64,000 bases of DNA, from positions 1 to 64,000 of the forward strand of contig NZ_NPKI01000018.1 of the NCBI RefSeq assembly GCF_002284565.1, written 5' to 3'. Of the stretch, positions 33,910 through 42,561 are shown in pieces. The stretch is from Mesorhizobium mediterraneum (GTDB lineage Bacteria; Pseudomonadota; Alphaproteobacteria; Rhizobiales; Rhizobiaceae). Below the pieces are notes generated by a model that was given only the letters and a program-made list of their open reading frames with translations, searched no databases and was not told the DNA's origin. A program made the translations under genes and the position numbers. Numbering within the stretch: position 1 is the stretch's first letter; each line of letters starts with the position of its first letter.

Positions 33910-36900
33910 ATGACCGACACCCCAACGACCGACGCCGTCGAAACGATCGACTATTCCAAGACGCTTTATCTGCCGCAGACGGACTTCCCGATGCGCGCCG
34001 GCTTGCCCGAGAAGGAGCCGTTGCTGGTCAAGCGCTGGCAGGACATGGACCTTTACCGCAAGCTGCGCGAAAACGCCGCCGGCCGCGAAAAATACGTGCT
34101 GCATGACGGGCCGCCCTACGCCAACGGCAATATCCACATCGGCCACGCGCTGAACAAGATCCTCAAGGACGTCATCACCCGCTCGTTCCAGATGCGCGGC
34201 TATGACTCGAACTATGTGCCCGGCTGGGATTGCCACGGCCTGCCGATCGAATGGAAGATCGAGGAGCAGTACCGCGCCAAGGGCAAGAACAAGGACGAGG
34301 TGCCGGTCAACGAGTTCCGCAAGGAATGCCGCGAGTTCGCCGCGCACTGGATCAAGGTGCAGGGCGCAGAATTCCAGCGGCTCGGCGTCGTCGGCGATTT
34401 CGACAATCCCTATACGACGATGGCGTTTCATGCCGAGGCGCGTATCGCCGGCGAACTGTTGAAATTCGCCACGTCGGGCCAACTCTATCGCGGCTCCAAG
34501 CCGGTGATGTGGAGCGTGGTCGAGCGCACCGCGCTGGCCGAGGCCGAGGTCGAGTACCAGGATTATGAGAGCGACACGATCTGGGCGAAGTTTCCGGTCG
34601 TCAGCCTTGCCTGGCAAGTTACTAACGTCACGGATGGGCAGCCCGCAAGACTAAATCCAGAGCTTACCGGGACGTCACTGGACTTGCTGGAGGCCCACGT
34701 TGTCATCTGGACGACGACGCCGTGGACGATCCCCGGTAACCGCGCCGTCAACTATTCGCCACGCATCAACTACGGCCTCTACGAGGTGACGGCGGCAGAG
34801 AACGCGTTCGGCCCGCAGCCCGGCGAAAGACTGATCTTTGCCGACGCGCTGGCGGAAGAGTCCGCTCTCAAGGCCAAAGTGACGATGAATCGCCTCCGTA
34901 GCGTTTCGGCCGAAGAGCTTGGAATCCTTACGCTTTCTCATCCCTTCAAAGGTTTGAATGGCGGCTACGAATTCCCCGTGCCGATGCTCGCCGGCGACCA
35001 TGTCACCGACGAGGCCGGCACCGGCTTCGTCCACACCGCGCCGGGCCATGGCCGCGAAGACTTCGACGCCTGGATGGATGCTGCGTCGGACCTGCGCCAG
35101 CGCGGCATCGACACCGCCATCCCGTTCACCGTCGACGATGCCGGCTTCTTCACCAAGGATGCGCCGGGCCTTGGCCCGGACCGCGAGGGCGGAGCTGCGC
35201 GCGTCATCGACGACAACGGCAAGAAGGGCAATGCCAACCAGGCGGTCATCGACGAGCTGATCAAGCGCAACGCGCTGTTCGCGCGCGGGCGATTGAAGCA
35301 TTCCTACCCGCATTCGTGGCGGTCGAAGAAGCCGATCATCTTCCGCAACACGCCGCAATGGTTCGTCTATATGGACAAGGAACTGGGCGACGGCACGACG
35401 CTGCGCAGCCGTGCCTTGAAGGCGATCGACGACACCCGCTTCGTGCCGGCCGCCGGCCAGAACCGCATCCGCGCCATGATCGAGGAGCGCCCCGATTGGG
35501 TGCTGTCGCGCCAGCGCGCCTGGGGCGTGCCGATCGCCGTCTTCGCCGATGCCGACGGCAACGTCCTGCGCGACGAGGCCGTCAACCAGCGCATCATGGA
35601 TGCCTTCGAGAAGGAAGGCGCCGACGCCTGGTTTGCGGCCGGCGCCAAAGAGCGTTTCCTTGGCAATCACGATGCCTCGATATGGCAGCAGGTTATGGAC
35701 ATCCTCGACGTCTGGTTCGATTCCGGCTCGACCCATGTCTTTACGCTCGAGGATCGTCCGGACCTGAAGTGGCCGGCCGACGTCTACCTGGAAGGCTCCG
35801 ACCAGCATCGCGGCTGGTTCCATTCCTCGCTGCTTGAAAGCTGCGGCACCAGGGGCAGGGCGCCTTACGACACCGTCGTCACCCATGGCTTCACCATGGA
35901 CGAGGAGGGACGGAAAATGTCGAAGTCGCTCGGCAACACCGTGGTGCCGCAGGACGTCATCAAGCAGTCGGGTGCCGATATCCTGCGGCTATGGGTGGTG
36001 ACGACCGATTACTGGGAAGACCAGCGGCTCGGCAAGAATGTGCTGCAGACCAACATCGACGCCTACCGCAAGCTGCGCAACACCATCCGCTGGATGCTGG
36101 GCACGCTTGCCCATGACGATGGCGAGGAAGTGCCGCTGGACAAGATGCCGGAGCTGGAGCGGCTGATGCTGCACCGGCTCTCCGAACTCGATGAGGTCGT
36201 GCGCGCGGGCTACGACGCGTTCGAGTTCAAGCGCATCACCCGCATGCTGCTCGATTTCATGGTGGTCGAGCTGTCGGCCTTCTATTTCGACATCCGCAAG
36301 GACGCGCTGTACTGCGAGGCCCCGTCCAGCGTGAAGCGCAAGGCCTCCGTTCAGGTGGTGCGCCATCTGTTTGACTGCCTGGTGAAATGGCTGGCGCCGA
36401 TGCTGCCCTTCACCATGGAGGAAGCCTGGCTCGACCGTCATCCTGACGCCGTTTCGGTTCATCTCGACCAGTTTCCGCAAATCCCGGCCGACTGGAAGAA
36501 CGAGGCGCTGGCGGAAAAATGGCGCAAGGTGCGGCAGGTCCGTCGTGTCGTCACCGGCGCGCTGGAGATCGCACGCGCCCAGAAGGTCATCGGCTCGTCG
36601 CTGGAAGCGGTGCCGGTCGTCACGCTCGACGATGCGGCGCTCGAAGCGGCGATATCAGATGTCGACATGGCCGAGATGGCGATCACCAGCGATCTGGTCA
36701 TTGCGCATGGCAGCGCGCCTTCTGGCGCCTTCACGCTGGACGACGTCAAGGGCGTCGCCGTCGTGGTCGAGAAGGCCGAGGACCGGGGCCTGGTCAAATG
36801 CGCGCGCTCATGGCGCTATACCGCAGATGTCGGCAGCGACGCGGAATTCCCCGATGTTTCGGCCCGGGATGCCGCTGTGCTGCACGAGTTGAAGTCGCTT

Positions 36901-36912
36901 GGTCGTATATGA
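33910..36912 (+). CDS. ileS: Isoleucyl-tRNA synthetase
   Basis: A 1000-residue class Ia synthetase that charges tRNA-Ile. The HIGH motif is at HIGH 76-79 within [14 protein letters not shown], and KMSKS is at 669-673. The editing domain includes [15 protein letters not shown] and the [11 protein letters not shown] pocket. A stretch around residues 232-258 ([18 protein letters not shown]) looks like an extra loop before the TTTPW motif. No C-terminal zinc-finger Cys cluster is obvious. ATG 33910 ([11 protein letters not shown]) is preferred over upstream in-frame starts. Its stop codon overlaps a tandem repeat. Confidence 0.98.
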   Translation: MTDTPTTDAVETIDYSKTLYLPQTDFPMRAGLPEKEPLLVKRWQDMDLYRKLRENAAGREKYVLHDGPPYANGNIHIGHALNKILKDVITRSFQMRGYDSNYVPGWDCHGLPIEWKIEEQYRAKGKNKDEVPVNEFRKECREFAAHWIKVQGAEFQRLGVVGDFDNPYTTMAFHAEARIAGELLKFATSGQLYRGSKPVMWSVVERTALAEAEVEYQDYESDTIWAKFPVVSLAWQVTNVTDGQPARLNPELTGTSLDLLEAHVVIWTTTPWTIPGNRAVNYSPRINYGLYEVTAAENAFGPQPGERLIFADALAEESALKAKVTMNRLRSVSAEELGILTLSHPFKGLNGGYEFPVPMLAGDHVTDEAGTGFVHTAPGHGREDFDAWMDAASDLRQRGIDTAIPFTVDDAGFFTKDAPGLGPDREGGAARVIDDNGKKGNANQAVIDELIKRNALFARGRLKHSYPHSWRSKKPIIFRNTPQWFVYMDKELGDGTTLRSRALKAIDDTRFVPAAGQNRIRAMIEERPDWVLSRQRAWGVPIAVFADADGNVLRDEAVNQRIMDAFEKEGADAWFAAGAKERFLGNHDASIWQQVMDILDVWFDSGSTHVFTLEDRPDLKWPADVYLEGSDQHRGWFHSSLLESCGTRGRAPYDTVVTHGFTMDEEGRKMSKSLGNTVVPQDVIKQSGADILRLWVVTTDYWEDQRLGKNVLQTNIDAYRKLRNTIRWMLGTLAHDDGEEVPLDKMPELERLMLHRLSELDEVVRAGYDAFEFKRITRMLLDFMVVELSAFYFDIRKDALYCEAPSSVKRKASVQVVRHLFDCLVKWLAPMLPFTMEEAWLDRHPDAVSVHLDQFPQIPADWKNEALAEKWRKVRQVRRVVTGALEIARAQKVIGSSLEAVPVVTLDDAALEAAISDVDMAEMAITSDLVIAHGSAPSGAFTLDDVKGVAVVVEKAEDRGLVKCARSWRYTADVGSDAEFPDVSARDAAVLHELKSLGRI

Positions 36913-37034
36913 TGCATGTCGCCCAAAAGTGTGAAGCGGTTTTGGGATAACGACATGCACAGCCGCCATATCGATGCATGTCGCCCAAAAGTGTGAAGCG
37001 GTTTTGGGATAACGACATGCACAGCCACCATATC
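36911..37034. repeat. Two tandem 62-bp palindromic repeats after ileS
   Basis: Units at 36911-36972 and 36973-37034 are almost identical (one change, GCCGCC versus GCCACC). Each has GCATGTCG and CGACATGC ends around a GTGAAGCGGTTTTGGGAT core. The first base pair of the repeat overlaps the ileS stop codon. The palindrome should work as a terminator. It resembles other dispersed rhizobial palindromes. The remaining 187 bases to the next gene show nothing recognisable. Confidence 0.9.
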
Positions 37035-37221
37035 GGTGCACAAATGCCACGGCGGGCGGCTGATCGGCCCCCGCGCGTTGCCCTTAACGAGTGGTTGAGG
37101 TAAACACGCGAAACTCCGGACGACAAATTGTCGCCGGATTTCCGTCGGAAGAGCATAAGCGATGGGACCGGACCTTTTGGCCGGTGCGATCGAGAGGCTG
37201 TCTAGAGTGGGACTTTTTGGC

Positions 37222-37899
37222 ATGACCGAAAGAACTTGCGCGCGCGTTGCGCTGCTGGCGCCGCTTGTCGTATCCGGCCTGGCCCTGTCCGGCTGCATGG
37301 GCTCGCCGACCTACGGGACCGACAAGCCCGCCGCTGCACAGCTTGCCGGCGATCTCACCAGCGCTTTTTCAGTCGTGCCGAAGAACAAGGACAGGATCGA
37401 CTACAAGCCGCGTCCCGAGCTGGTGAAGCCGGCGCCGGGGCAGAAGGAACTGCCGCCGCCGCAAGACAGTATCGCGACGGCGAGCGCCGATTGGCCCGAA
37501 TCGCCGGAGCAACGCCGTGCTCGCCTGCGCGCCGACGCTACGCTCCATCAGGACGATCCGGATTACCAGGCGCAGATCGTCGATGACGTCCAGACGGATC
37601 CAACGGCGATCAAGGCTGCGATGGCGCAGTCGGGATCCAGCCATCCGCCGGCCTGGACTCCGGCGGATTCGGACAAGGGCCGCGCCGCCGAGGTCAAGCG
37701 CCGCCTCGCCCAAGGCAAGCAGGGCGACCCGAACACCCGCAAATATCTGAGCGAGCCGCCCGTGCAATACCGCGCCGCTGCCGGCACCGCGCCTGCGGGC
37801 GACCTCGGCGAGGACGAGTACAAGAAAGAACGCCGCCTCAAGAAGGAAGCGGCCGCCAAGAACAAGAGCGGCGGCATGTTCGACTGGCTGCCGTGGTAA
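37222..37899 (+). CDS. Hypothetical lipoprotein
   Basis: A 225-residue exported protein. The N-terminal signal ARVALLAPLVVSGLALSGC ends in a lipobox (LSGC), so it should be lipid-anchored. The mature part is hydrophilic and Pro/Ala/Lys-rich, with NKDRIDYKPRPELVKPAPGQ and a highly charged end (DEYKKERRLKKEAAAKNKSG) before a short FDWLPW tail. No enzyme motif is seen. ATG 37222 (MTERTCARVALL) is preferred; an in-frame ATG lies 60 bases upstream. Similar proteins are common in rhizobia, with unknown function. Confidence 0.8.
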   Translation: MTERTCARVALLAPLVVSGLALSGCMGSPTYGTDKPAAAQLAGDLTSAFSVVPKNKDRIDYKPRPELVKPAPGQKELPPPQDSIATASADWPESPEQRRARLRADATLHQDDPDYQAQIVDDVQTDPTAIKAAMAQSGSSHPPAWTPADSDKGRAAEVKRRLAQGKQGDPNTRKYLSEPPVQYRAAAGTAPAGDLGEDEYKKERRLKKEAAAKNKSGGMFDWLPW

Positions 37900-37922
37900 G
37901 CTGCTAGGGAAAGCTGGCGCCG

Positions 37923-38375
37923 CTACGGTTCGCGTCGCTCCCTGAAAAAATCCTTCAGAAGCAGCGCCGCGTCGCTCTCGGCCATGCCTGGGTAGATGTC
38001 TGGCACATGGTGGCAGGTCGGTGAGGCGAAGAAGCGGACGCCGTTGACCACAGCGCCGCCCTTCTCGTCGGCGGCGCCGAAATAGAGCCGGCGCAGCCTG
38101 GCGAAGGAAATGGCGCCGGCGCACATGGCGCAGGGCTCCAGCGTCACATAGAGATCGTGGCCGGTGAGCCGCTCGCTCGACAGCTTGCTGCAGGCTTCGC
38201 GGATCACCAGCATTTCGGCATGGGCCGTGGGATCGGCAAGCTCGCGGGTGCGGTTGCCGGCACTGGCAACGACCGTATCGCCGCTGGCGATGACCGCGCC
38301 GACCGGCACTTCGCCGCGCAAGGCGGCAGTTTCGGCCTCTTTCAGCGCCAGCGCCATGAAATCCGGCCGCCTCAA
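37923..38375 (-). CDS. tadA: tRNA-adenosine deaminase
   Basis: A 150-residue zinc deaminase that converts A34 to inosine in tRNA-Arg. The catalytic HAE is at 52-54 and the zinc Cys pair in PCAMC at 82 and 85. The length and layout are those of TadA. The start shown is a TTG; an ATG six codons later (38357, MALALKEAE) is an alternative. It is convergent with the lipoprotein gene and divergent from the pseudouridine synthase gene. Confidence 0.96.
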   Translation of the reverse strand: MRRPDFMALALKEAETAALRGEVPVGAVIASGDTVVASAGNRTRELADPTAHAEMLVIREACSKLSSERLTGHDLYVTLEPCAMCAGAISFARLRRLYFGAADEKGGAVVNGVRFFASPTCHHVPDIYPGMAESDAALLLKDFFRERREP

Positions 38376-38452
38376 GCGGTTTCCATTCCTATTATCTCCT
38401 CGCTACTCAGGCGCGATCCTGTTATCTACCCGCCCAAACGAGCAAAGGCCAC

Positions 38453-40561
38453 ATGGACGACAAAAACAAGAAATTCCCGGGTCAAAAAGGCCCGCGCAAG
38501 AACGGCCCGAAACCGTCGGGCCCGCGTGGTCGTGACGCCGCTGCCGGCAAAGGCGGTAAGCCGTCTTTCGGCGCGAAAAAACCTTACGCGCCACGCGGCG
38601 ACCGACCGATGGCGGCTGACGGCGAGCGGCCGAAGCGCGACTTCAAAAGCGGCGATAAGCCGTTCAGCAAGGGACCGCGCCCTGAAGGCAAGCCCTATGA
38701 AAAGCGCGAGGGTCCACGCAAGCCCTACGCGCCGCGCGGCGACCGGCCGATGGCGGCTGATGGCGAGCGGCCAAAGCGTGACTTCAAAAGCGGCGATAGG
38801 CCATTCAGCAAAGGGCCGCGTCCGGAAGGCAAGCCCTATGAAAAGCGCGAGGGGCCGCGCAAGCCATATGCGCCGCGGGGCGACCGCCCGATGGCGGCCG
38901 AAGGCGAGCGGCCGACGCACGACTTCAAGGGCGGCGACAGGCCGTTCGGCAAAGGGCCGCGTCCGGAAGGCAAGCCTTATGAGAAGCGCGAAGGTCCGCG
39001 CAAGCCCTACGCGCCGCGCGGCGACCGGCCGGCGGCTGCCGAAGGCGAGCGTGGCGAAAGGCGCTTCGACCCCCCCAAGGGAGACTTCAGTGATCGCCCC
39101 AAGCGCGACTTCGGCGATCGGCCCAAGCGCGATTTCGGCGGTGATCGACCCCAGGGGACATCAGGCGGTGGTTTCAAGCCGCGCCCGCGTCCCGCCGAGG
39201 CGACGGCAGAGGCTGGCGAGCGCATTGCCAAGCGGCTGGCCCGCGCCGGCCTTGCCTCGCGCCGCGATGCAGAGGAGCTGATCGCAGCCGGCCGCGTCAA
39301 GGTCAATGGAAGGGTGCTGTCCTCGCCCGCCTTCAATGTGATGCCCGGCGATATCATCCATCTCGACGGCATGGAGATCCCGCCGATCGAGCGCACCCGG
39401 CTGTTCCTGTTCCACAAGCCGGCTGGCGTGGTCACCACCAACCGTGATCCCGAGGGCCGCAAGACCGTCTTCGACGTGCTGCCGGCCGACCTGCCGCGGC
39501 TGATGACCATCGGCCGGCTCGACATCAACACCGAAGGGCTGCTGTTGCTTACCAATGATGGCGGCCTGTCGCGCGTGCTCGAATTGCCGGCCACCGGCTG
39601 GCTCAGGCGCTACCGCGTGCGCGTCCACGGCAAGGTCGAGGAAAGTGCGCTCGCCGGCTTGCGCGAAGGCATCGCCGTCGACGGCGTCTTCTACGGCGCC
39701 ATCGAGGCGACGCTCGACCGCGAGCAAGGCACCAATGCCTGGCTGACTCTCGGCCTGCGCGAAGGCAAGAACCGCGAGGTCAGGAACATACTGGGCTCGC
39801 TTGGTCTCGACGTGACACGGCTGATCCGCATTTCCTACGGGCCGTTCCAGCTCGACGACCTGCCCGAGGGTCATGTGCTGGAGATCAAGGGCCGCGTGCT
39901 GCGCGACCAGCTCGGCGAACGCCTGGTCGAGGAGTCCGGCGCCAATTTCGACGCCGAGATCACCAAGCCGTTTTCCAACAAGCCGGTACGGCGTGAAGCG
40001 GTGCGGGAAGAGGAACCGGAGCGGCCGAAATTCACCCGCGACGGCGAACGCCGTCCGATCGGCGAAGGCGGATTGATCAAGAACCGCAAGCGCCGCGAAG
40101 GCAGCCGCGACGAGGCGCTGGGCAAGCTGTCGACAAGTCCAGGCAGAAGCTTTGGGCCGGAAAAGAGCTTTGGTGAGCGTGGCCCCAAATCTGAACGTAG
40201 CGGGCCAGGCGGCTTTGGCGGCAGACCGGGCGGCGGGAAGAAGTCCGAACGCGAGCAGCGCCCGATCGAGCCGCCGGGCCAGCGCAAGGCCAATGTCTGG
40301 ATGGCGCCAGGCGCGCGGCCGATCGGCAAAGGCAGGGCGGAGGCCGATGCCGCCAAGGCAGCCGAAACCAAGGCACGCAAGGCCTCGTTCAAGCCGTCCT
40401 ATGGCAAGCCCGCCAGTGGACCGGGAGGTGGAAAACCCGGAGGCGCAAAGCCGTTCGGCAAGCCGCGTGGCGAACGCCCAAATTCCGGCAAGAGTGATGG
40501 CGACCGGCCGCGCAGTGGCCCTGGGGGATCAAGGGGAGGCAATGCGGATCGTCGGCGGTGA
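38453..40561 (+). CDS. RsuA/RluB-family rRNA pseudouridine synthase with repeat tails
   Basis: A 702-residue protein. Residues about 250-310 are an S4 RNA-binding domain (RLARAGLASRRDAEELIAAG) and about 315-490 the synthase domain, with catalytic Asp357 in GRLDINTEGLLLLT. The N-terminal 250 residues are basic and carry three and a half copies of a 47-residue repeat. The C-terminal 200 residues are also Arg/Lys/Gly/Pro-rich and disordered. Catalytic cores of this family are about 240 residues, so two thirds of this chain is extension, presumably RNA-binding. It overlaps rsmD by 20 bases. Confidence 0.95.
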   Translation: MDDKNKKFPGQKGPRKNGPKPSGPRGRDAAAGKGGKPSFGAKKPYAPRGDRPMAADGERPKRDFKSGDKPFSKGPRPEGKPYEKREGPRKPYAPRGDRPMAADGERPKRDFKSGDRPFSKGPRPEGKPYEKREGPRKPYAPRGDRPMAAEGERPTHDFKGGDRPFGKGPRPEGKPYEKREGPRKPYAPRGDRPAAAEGERGERRFDPPKGDFSDRPKRDFGDRPKRDFGGDRPQGTSGGGFKPRPRPAEATAEAGERIAKRLARAGLASRRDAEELIAAGRVKVNGRVLSSPAFNVMPGDIIHLDGMEIPPIERTRLFLFHKPAGVVTTNRDPEGRKTVFDVLPADLPRLMTIGRLDINTEGLLLLTNDGGLSRVLELPATGWLRRYRVRVHGKVEESALAGLREGIAVDGVFYGAIEATLDREQGTNAWLTLGLREGKNREVRNILGSLGLDVTRLIRISYGPFQLDDLPEGHVLEIKGRVLRDQLGERLVEESGANFDAEITKPFSNKPVRREAVREEEPERPKFTRDGERRPIGEGGLIKNRKRREGSRDEALGKLSTSPGRSFGPEKSFGERGPKSERSGPGGFGGRPGGGKKSEREQRPIEPPGQRKANVWMAPGARPIGKGRAEADAAKAAETKARKASFKPSYGKPASGPGGGKPGGAKPFGKPRGERPNSGKSDGDRPRSGPGGSRGGNADRRR
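38578..39050 (+). repeat. 141-bp tandem repeats in the pseudouridine synthase gene
   Basis: Units begin at 38578, 38719, 38860 and 39001, exactly 141 bp (47 codons) apart; the last is partial. Each encodes KPYAPRGDRP, then GERPKRDF, then KGPRPEGKPYEKREGPR. The copies differ mostly at third codon positions, so the array has been kept in frame under selection. Confidence 0.93.
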
Positions 40562-41096
40562 ATTTCGCGGGCGTCCGCTGGCGACGCCCCGTTCAAGCGC
40601 CATCCGCCCGACGACCGACCGCACGCGCGAGGCTGTCTTCAACGTGCTGGCGCATCGATTCCCCGATAGGCTGGACGGGGCCCGTGTGCTCGACCTGTTC
40701 GCCGGCACCGGCGCGCTCGGCCTCGAGGCGCTGTCACGCGGTGCGTCTTACGGCGTCTTCATCGAAGAATCGGCCGAAGGGCGCGGCCTGATCCGCACCA
40801 ATGTCGAGGCCTTCGGCCTGACCGGGCGCACCAAGATATTCCGCCGCGACGCCACGGCTTTGGGCGAGGCGGGCACGATGGCCGCGTTCGGCCTGGTGTT
40901 CGCCGATCCGCCCTATGGCAAGGGCCTGGGCGAGCGTGCCTTGCGCTCGGCCAAGGCTGGCGGCTGGCTCGCGCCCGGCGGGCTCTGCGTCGTCGAGGAG
41001 GCGGCGGTGGCGCCCTTCGAGGCAGGGCCGGGCTTTTCGGTTGTCGACGAGCGCAACTACGGCGAGACCGTCATCCGCTTCATCGAAGCCGCCTGA
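40542..41096 (+). CDS. rsmD: 16S rRNA (guanine(966)-N2)-methyltransferase
   Basis: A 184-residue methyltransferase that modifies G966 of 16S rRNA. It begins MRIVGGEFRGRPLATP, the standard RsmD start, has the SAM site DLFAGTGALGLEALSRGA (51-68) and the catalytic DPPY at 122-125. The ATG has an AGGGGAG ribosome-binding site and lies inside the end of the pseudouridine synthase gene. Both act on ribosomal RNA, and this pairing is usual in rhizobia. Confidence 0.96.
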   Translation: MRIVGGEFRGRPLATPRSSAIRPTTDRTREAVFNVLAHRFPDRLDGARVLDLFAGTGALGLEALSRGASYGVFIEESAEGRGLIRTNVEAFGLTGRTKIFRRDATALGEAGTMAAFGLVFADPPYGKGLGERALRSAKAGGWLAPGGLCVVEEAAVAPFEAGPGFSVVDERNYGETVIRFIEAA

Positions 41097-41193
41097 GTTC
41101 GGCCGCCTTTGCGCGCGAAAATGACGAACAAATCACTTTGCCTGTTTCGCAATCCCCGCCTATCGTCCCACCCCATGACACCTGGAGCCATTG

Positions 41194-42558
41194 ATGACAT
41201 CTCAGGCTGAATGGCTGCGCGGAACGCTCTTGGCGCTGGCTCTCGTGATGACCGGCCCGGTTCTGGCCGACACCAAGCCGGACGACGGCAAGGTAACGGA
41301 TTTCCTGCTCGACAACGGCATGGAGATTGTCGTCATCCCCGATCACCGTGCGCCGATCGTCACTCATATGGTGTGGTACAAGATCGGCAGCGCGGATGAG
41401 CCGCCGGGCAAGTCCGGCATCGCCCATTTTTTCGAGCATCTGATGTTCAAGGCGACGACCAATCATGCCGCCGGCGCGTTCGACGGCGCCGTCTCCGCCA
41501 TCGGCGGTTCCAACAACGCTTTCACCTCATATGACTACACCGCCTTTTACGAGACGGTGGTGCCGCAGGCGCTCGAGCAGATGATGGACTTCGAGGCCGA
41601 TCGCATGCGCAACCTCATCCTCAACGACGATGTCATCGCCACCGAGCGCGACGTGATCCTCGAGGAACGCCGCTCGCGCATCGACAGCAATCCGCAGGCA
41701 GTGCTCGGCGAGGAGGTCGACGCCACGCTCTGGCAAAACCAGCCCTACCGCATTCCGGTGATCGGCTGGATGCAGGAGATGGAGAAGCTGAACCGCACCG
41801 ACGCCAAGGCTTTCTACGACAAATATTACACGCCCAACAACGCCGTGCTGGTGGTGGCCGGCGATGTCGAGCCGGAGGTGGTCAAGGCGCTGGCCGAAAA
41901 GACCTATGGCAAGATAGCGCGTGGTCCAGACCTGCCGCCGCGTATCCGTCCGGTCGAACCCGAGCAGAACACTAGGCGCACGGTGACGCTCACTGACGCG
42001 CGCGTCAGCGTGCCCAACTTTTCGACGCAATGGGTGGTTCCCTCCTATCACACTGCAAAGCCGGGCGAAGCGGAAGCGCTGGACCTGCTGGCGGAGATCC
42101 TCGGCGGCGGCAGCCGCAGCCGGCTCCACCAGCAGCTGGTCGTCAAGCAAGGCATCGCCGCCGAGGCCGGAGCCTTCTTCCAGGGCACCATGCTCGATGC
42201 CAGTAACTTCACCGTCTATGGCGCGCCGCGCGGCGACGCCAAGCTGGCCGACGTCCAGGCGGCAGTCGAGGTCGAGGTCGCCCGCATCGCCAAGGACGGC
42301 GTCACACCAGGCGAGTTGGAGAAGGCCAAAGATCGTTTCGTTCGCTCGATGATCTTCGCCCGCGACAAGCAGGATTCGATGGCCAACATCTACGGCGCGA
42401 CGCTCGCCACCGGCGGCACCGTCAGGGATGTCGAGGAATGGCCGGGCCGCATCCGCAAGGTCACCGCCGACGAAGTCAAGGCGGTTGCCGCGCGCTACCT
42501 CAATCTCAACCATTCGACATCAGGCTATCTCTTGCCGCAGACACAGGCAGGGAATTGA
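41194..42558 (+). CDS. M16-family zinc metallopeptidase, catalytic subunit
   Basis: A 454-residue exported peptidase. A signal peptide ([17 protein letters not shown]) is followed by the inverted zinc motif HFFEH (His78, Glu81, His82) in [14 protein letters not shown]. The C-terminal M16 domain begins near residue 230. The family degrades peptides in the periplasm or processes membrane proteins. ATG 41194 has a GGAG ribosome-binding site. The next gene encodes a second M16 protein without the motif, so the two very likely form a heterodimer as in mitochondrial processing peptidase. Confidence 0.94.
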   Translation: MTSQAEWLRGTLLALALVMTGPVLADTKPDDGKVTDFLLDNGMEIVVIPDHRAPIVTHMVWYKIGSADEPPGKSGIAHFFEHLMFKATTNHAAGAFDGAVSAIGGSNNAFTSYDYTAFYETVVPQALEQMMDFEADRMRNLILNDDVIATERDVILEERRSRIDSNPQAVLGEEVDATLWQNQPYRIPVIGWMQEMEKLNRTDAKAFYDKYYTPNNAVLVVAGDVEPEVVKALAEKTYGKIARGPDLPPRIRPVEPEQNTRRTVTLTDARVSVPNFSTQWVVPSYHTAKPGEAEALDLLAEILGGGSRSRLHQQLVVKQGIAAEAGAFFQGTMLDASNFTVYGAPRGDAKLADVQAAVEVEVARIAKDGVTPGELEKAKDRFVRSMIFARDKQDSMANIYGATLATGGTVRDVEEWPGRIRKVTADEVKAVAARYLNLNHSTSGYLLPQTQAGN

Positions 42559-42561
42559 TTG

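Noticed and set aside
36911..37034. Direct repeats resembling an attachment site or short CRISPR
   Set aside because: They are two adjacent copies of a palindrome with no spacer, integrase or tRNA nearby.
38578..39050. Regular repeats resembling a CRISPR array
   Set aside because: The units are 141 bp with no unique spacers and are an in-frame coding repeat.
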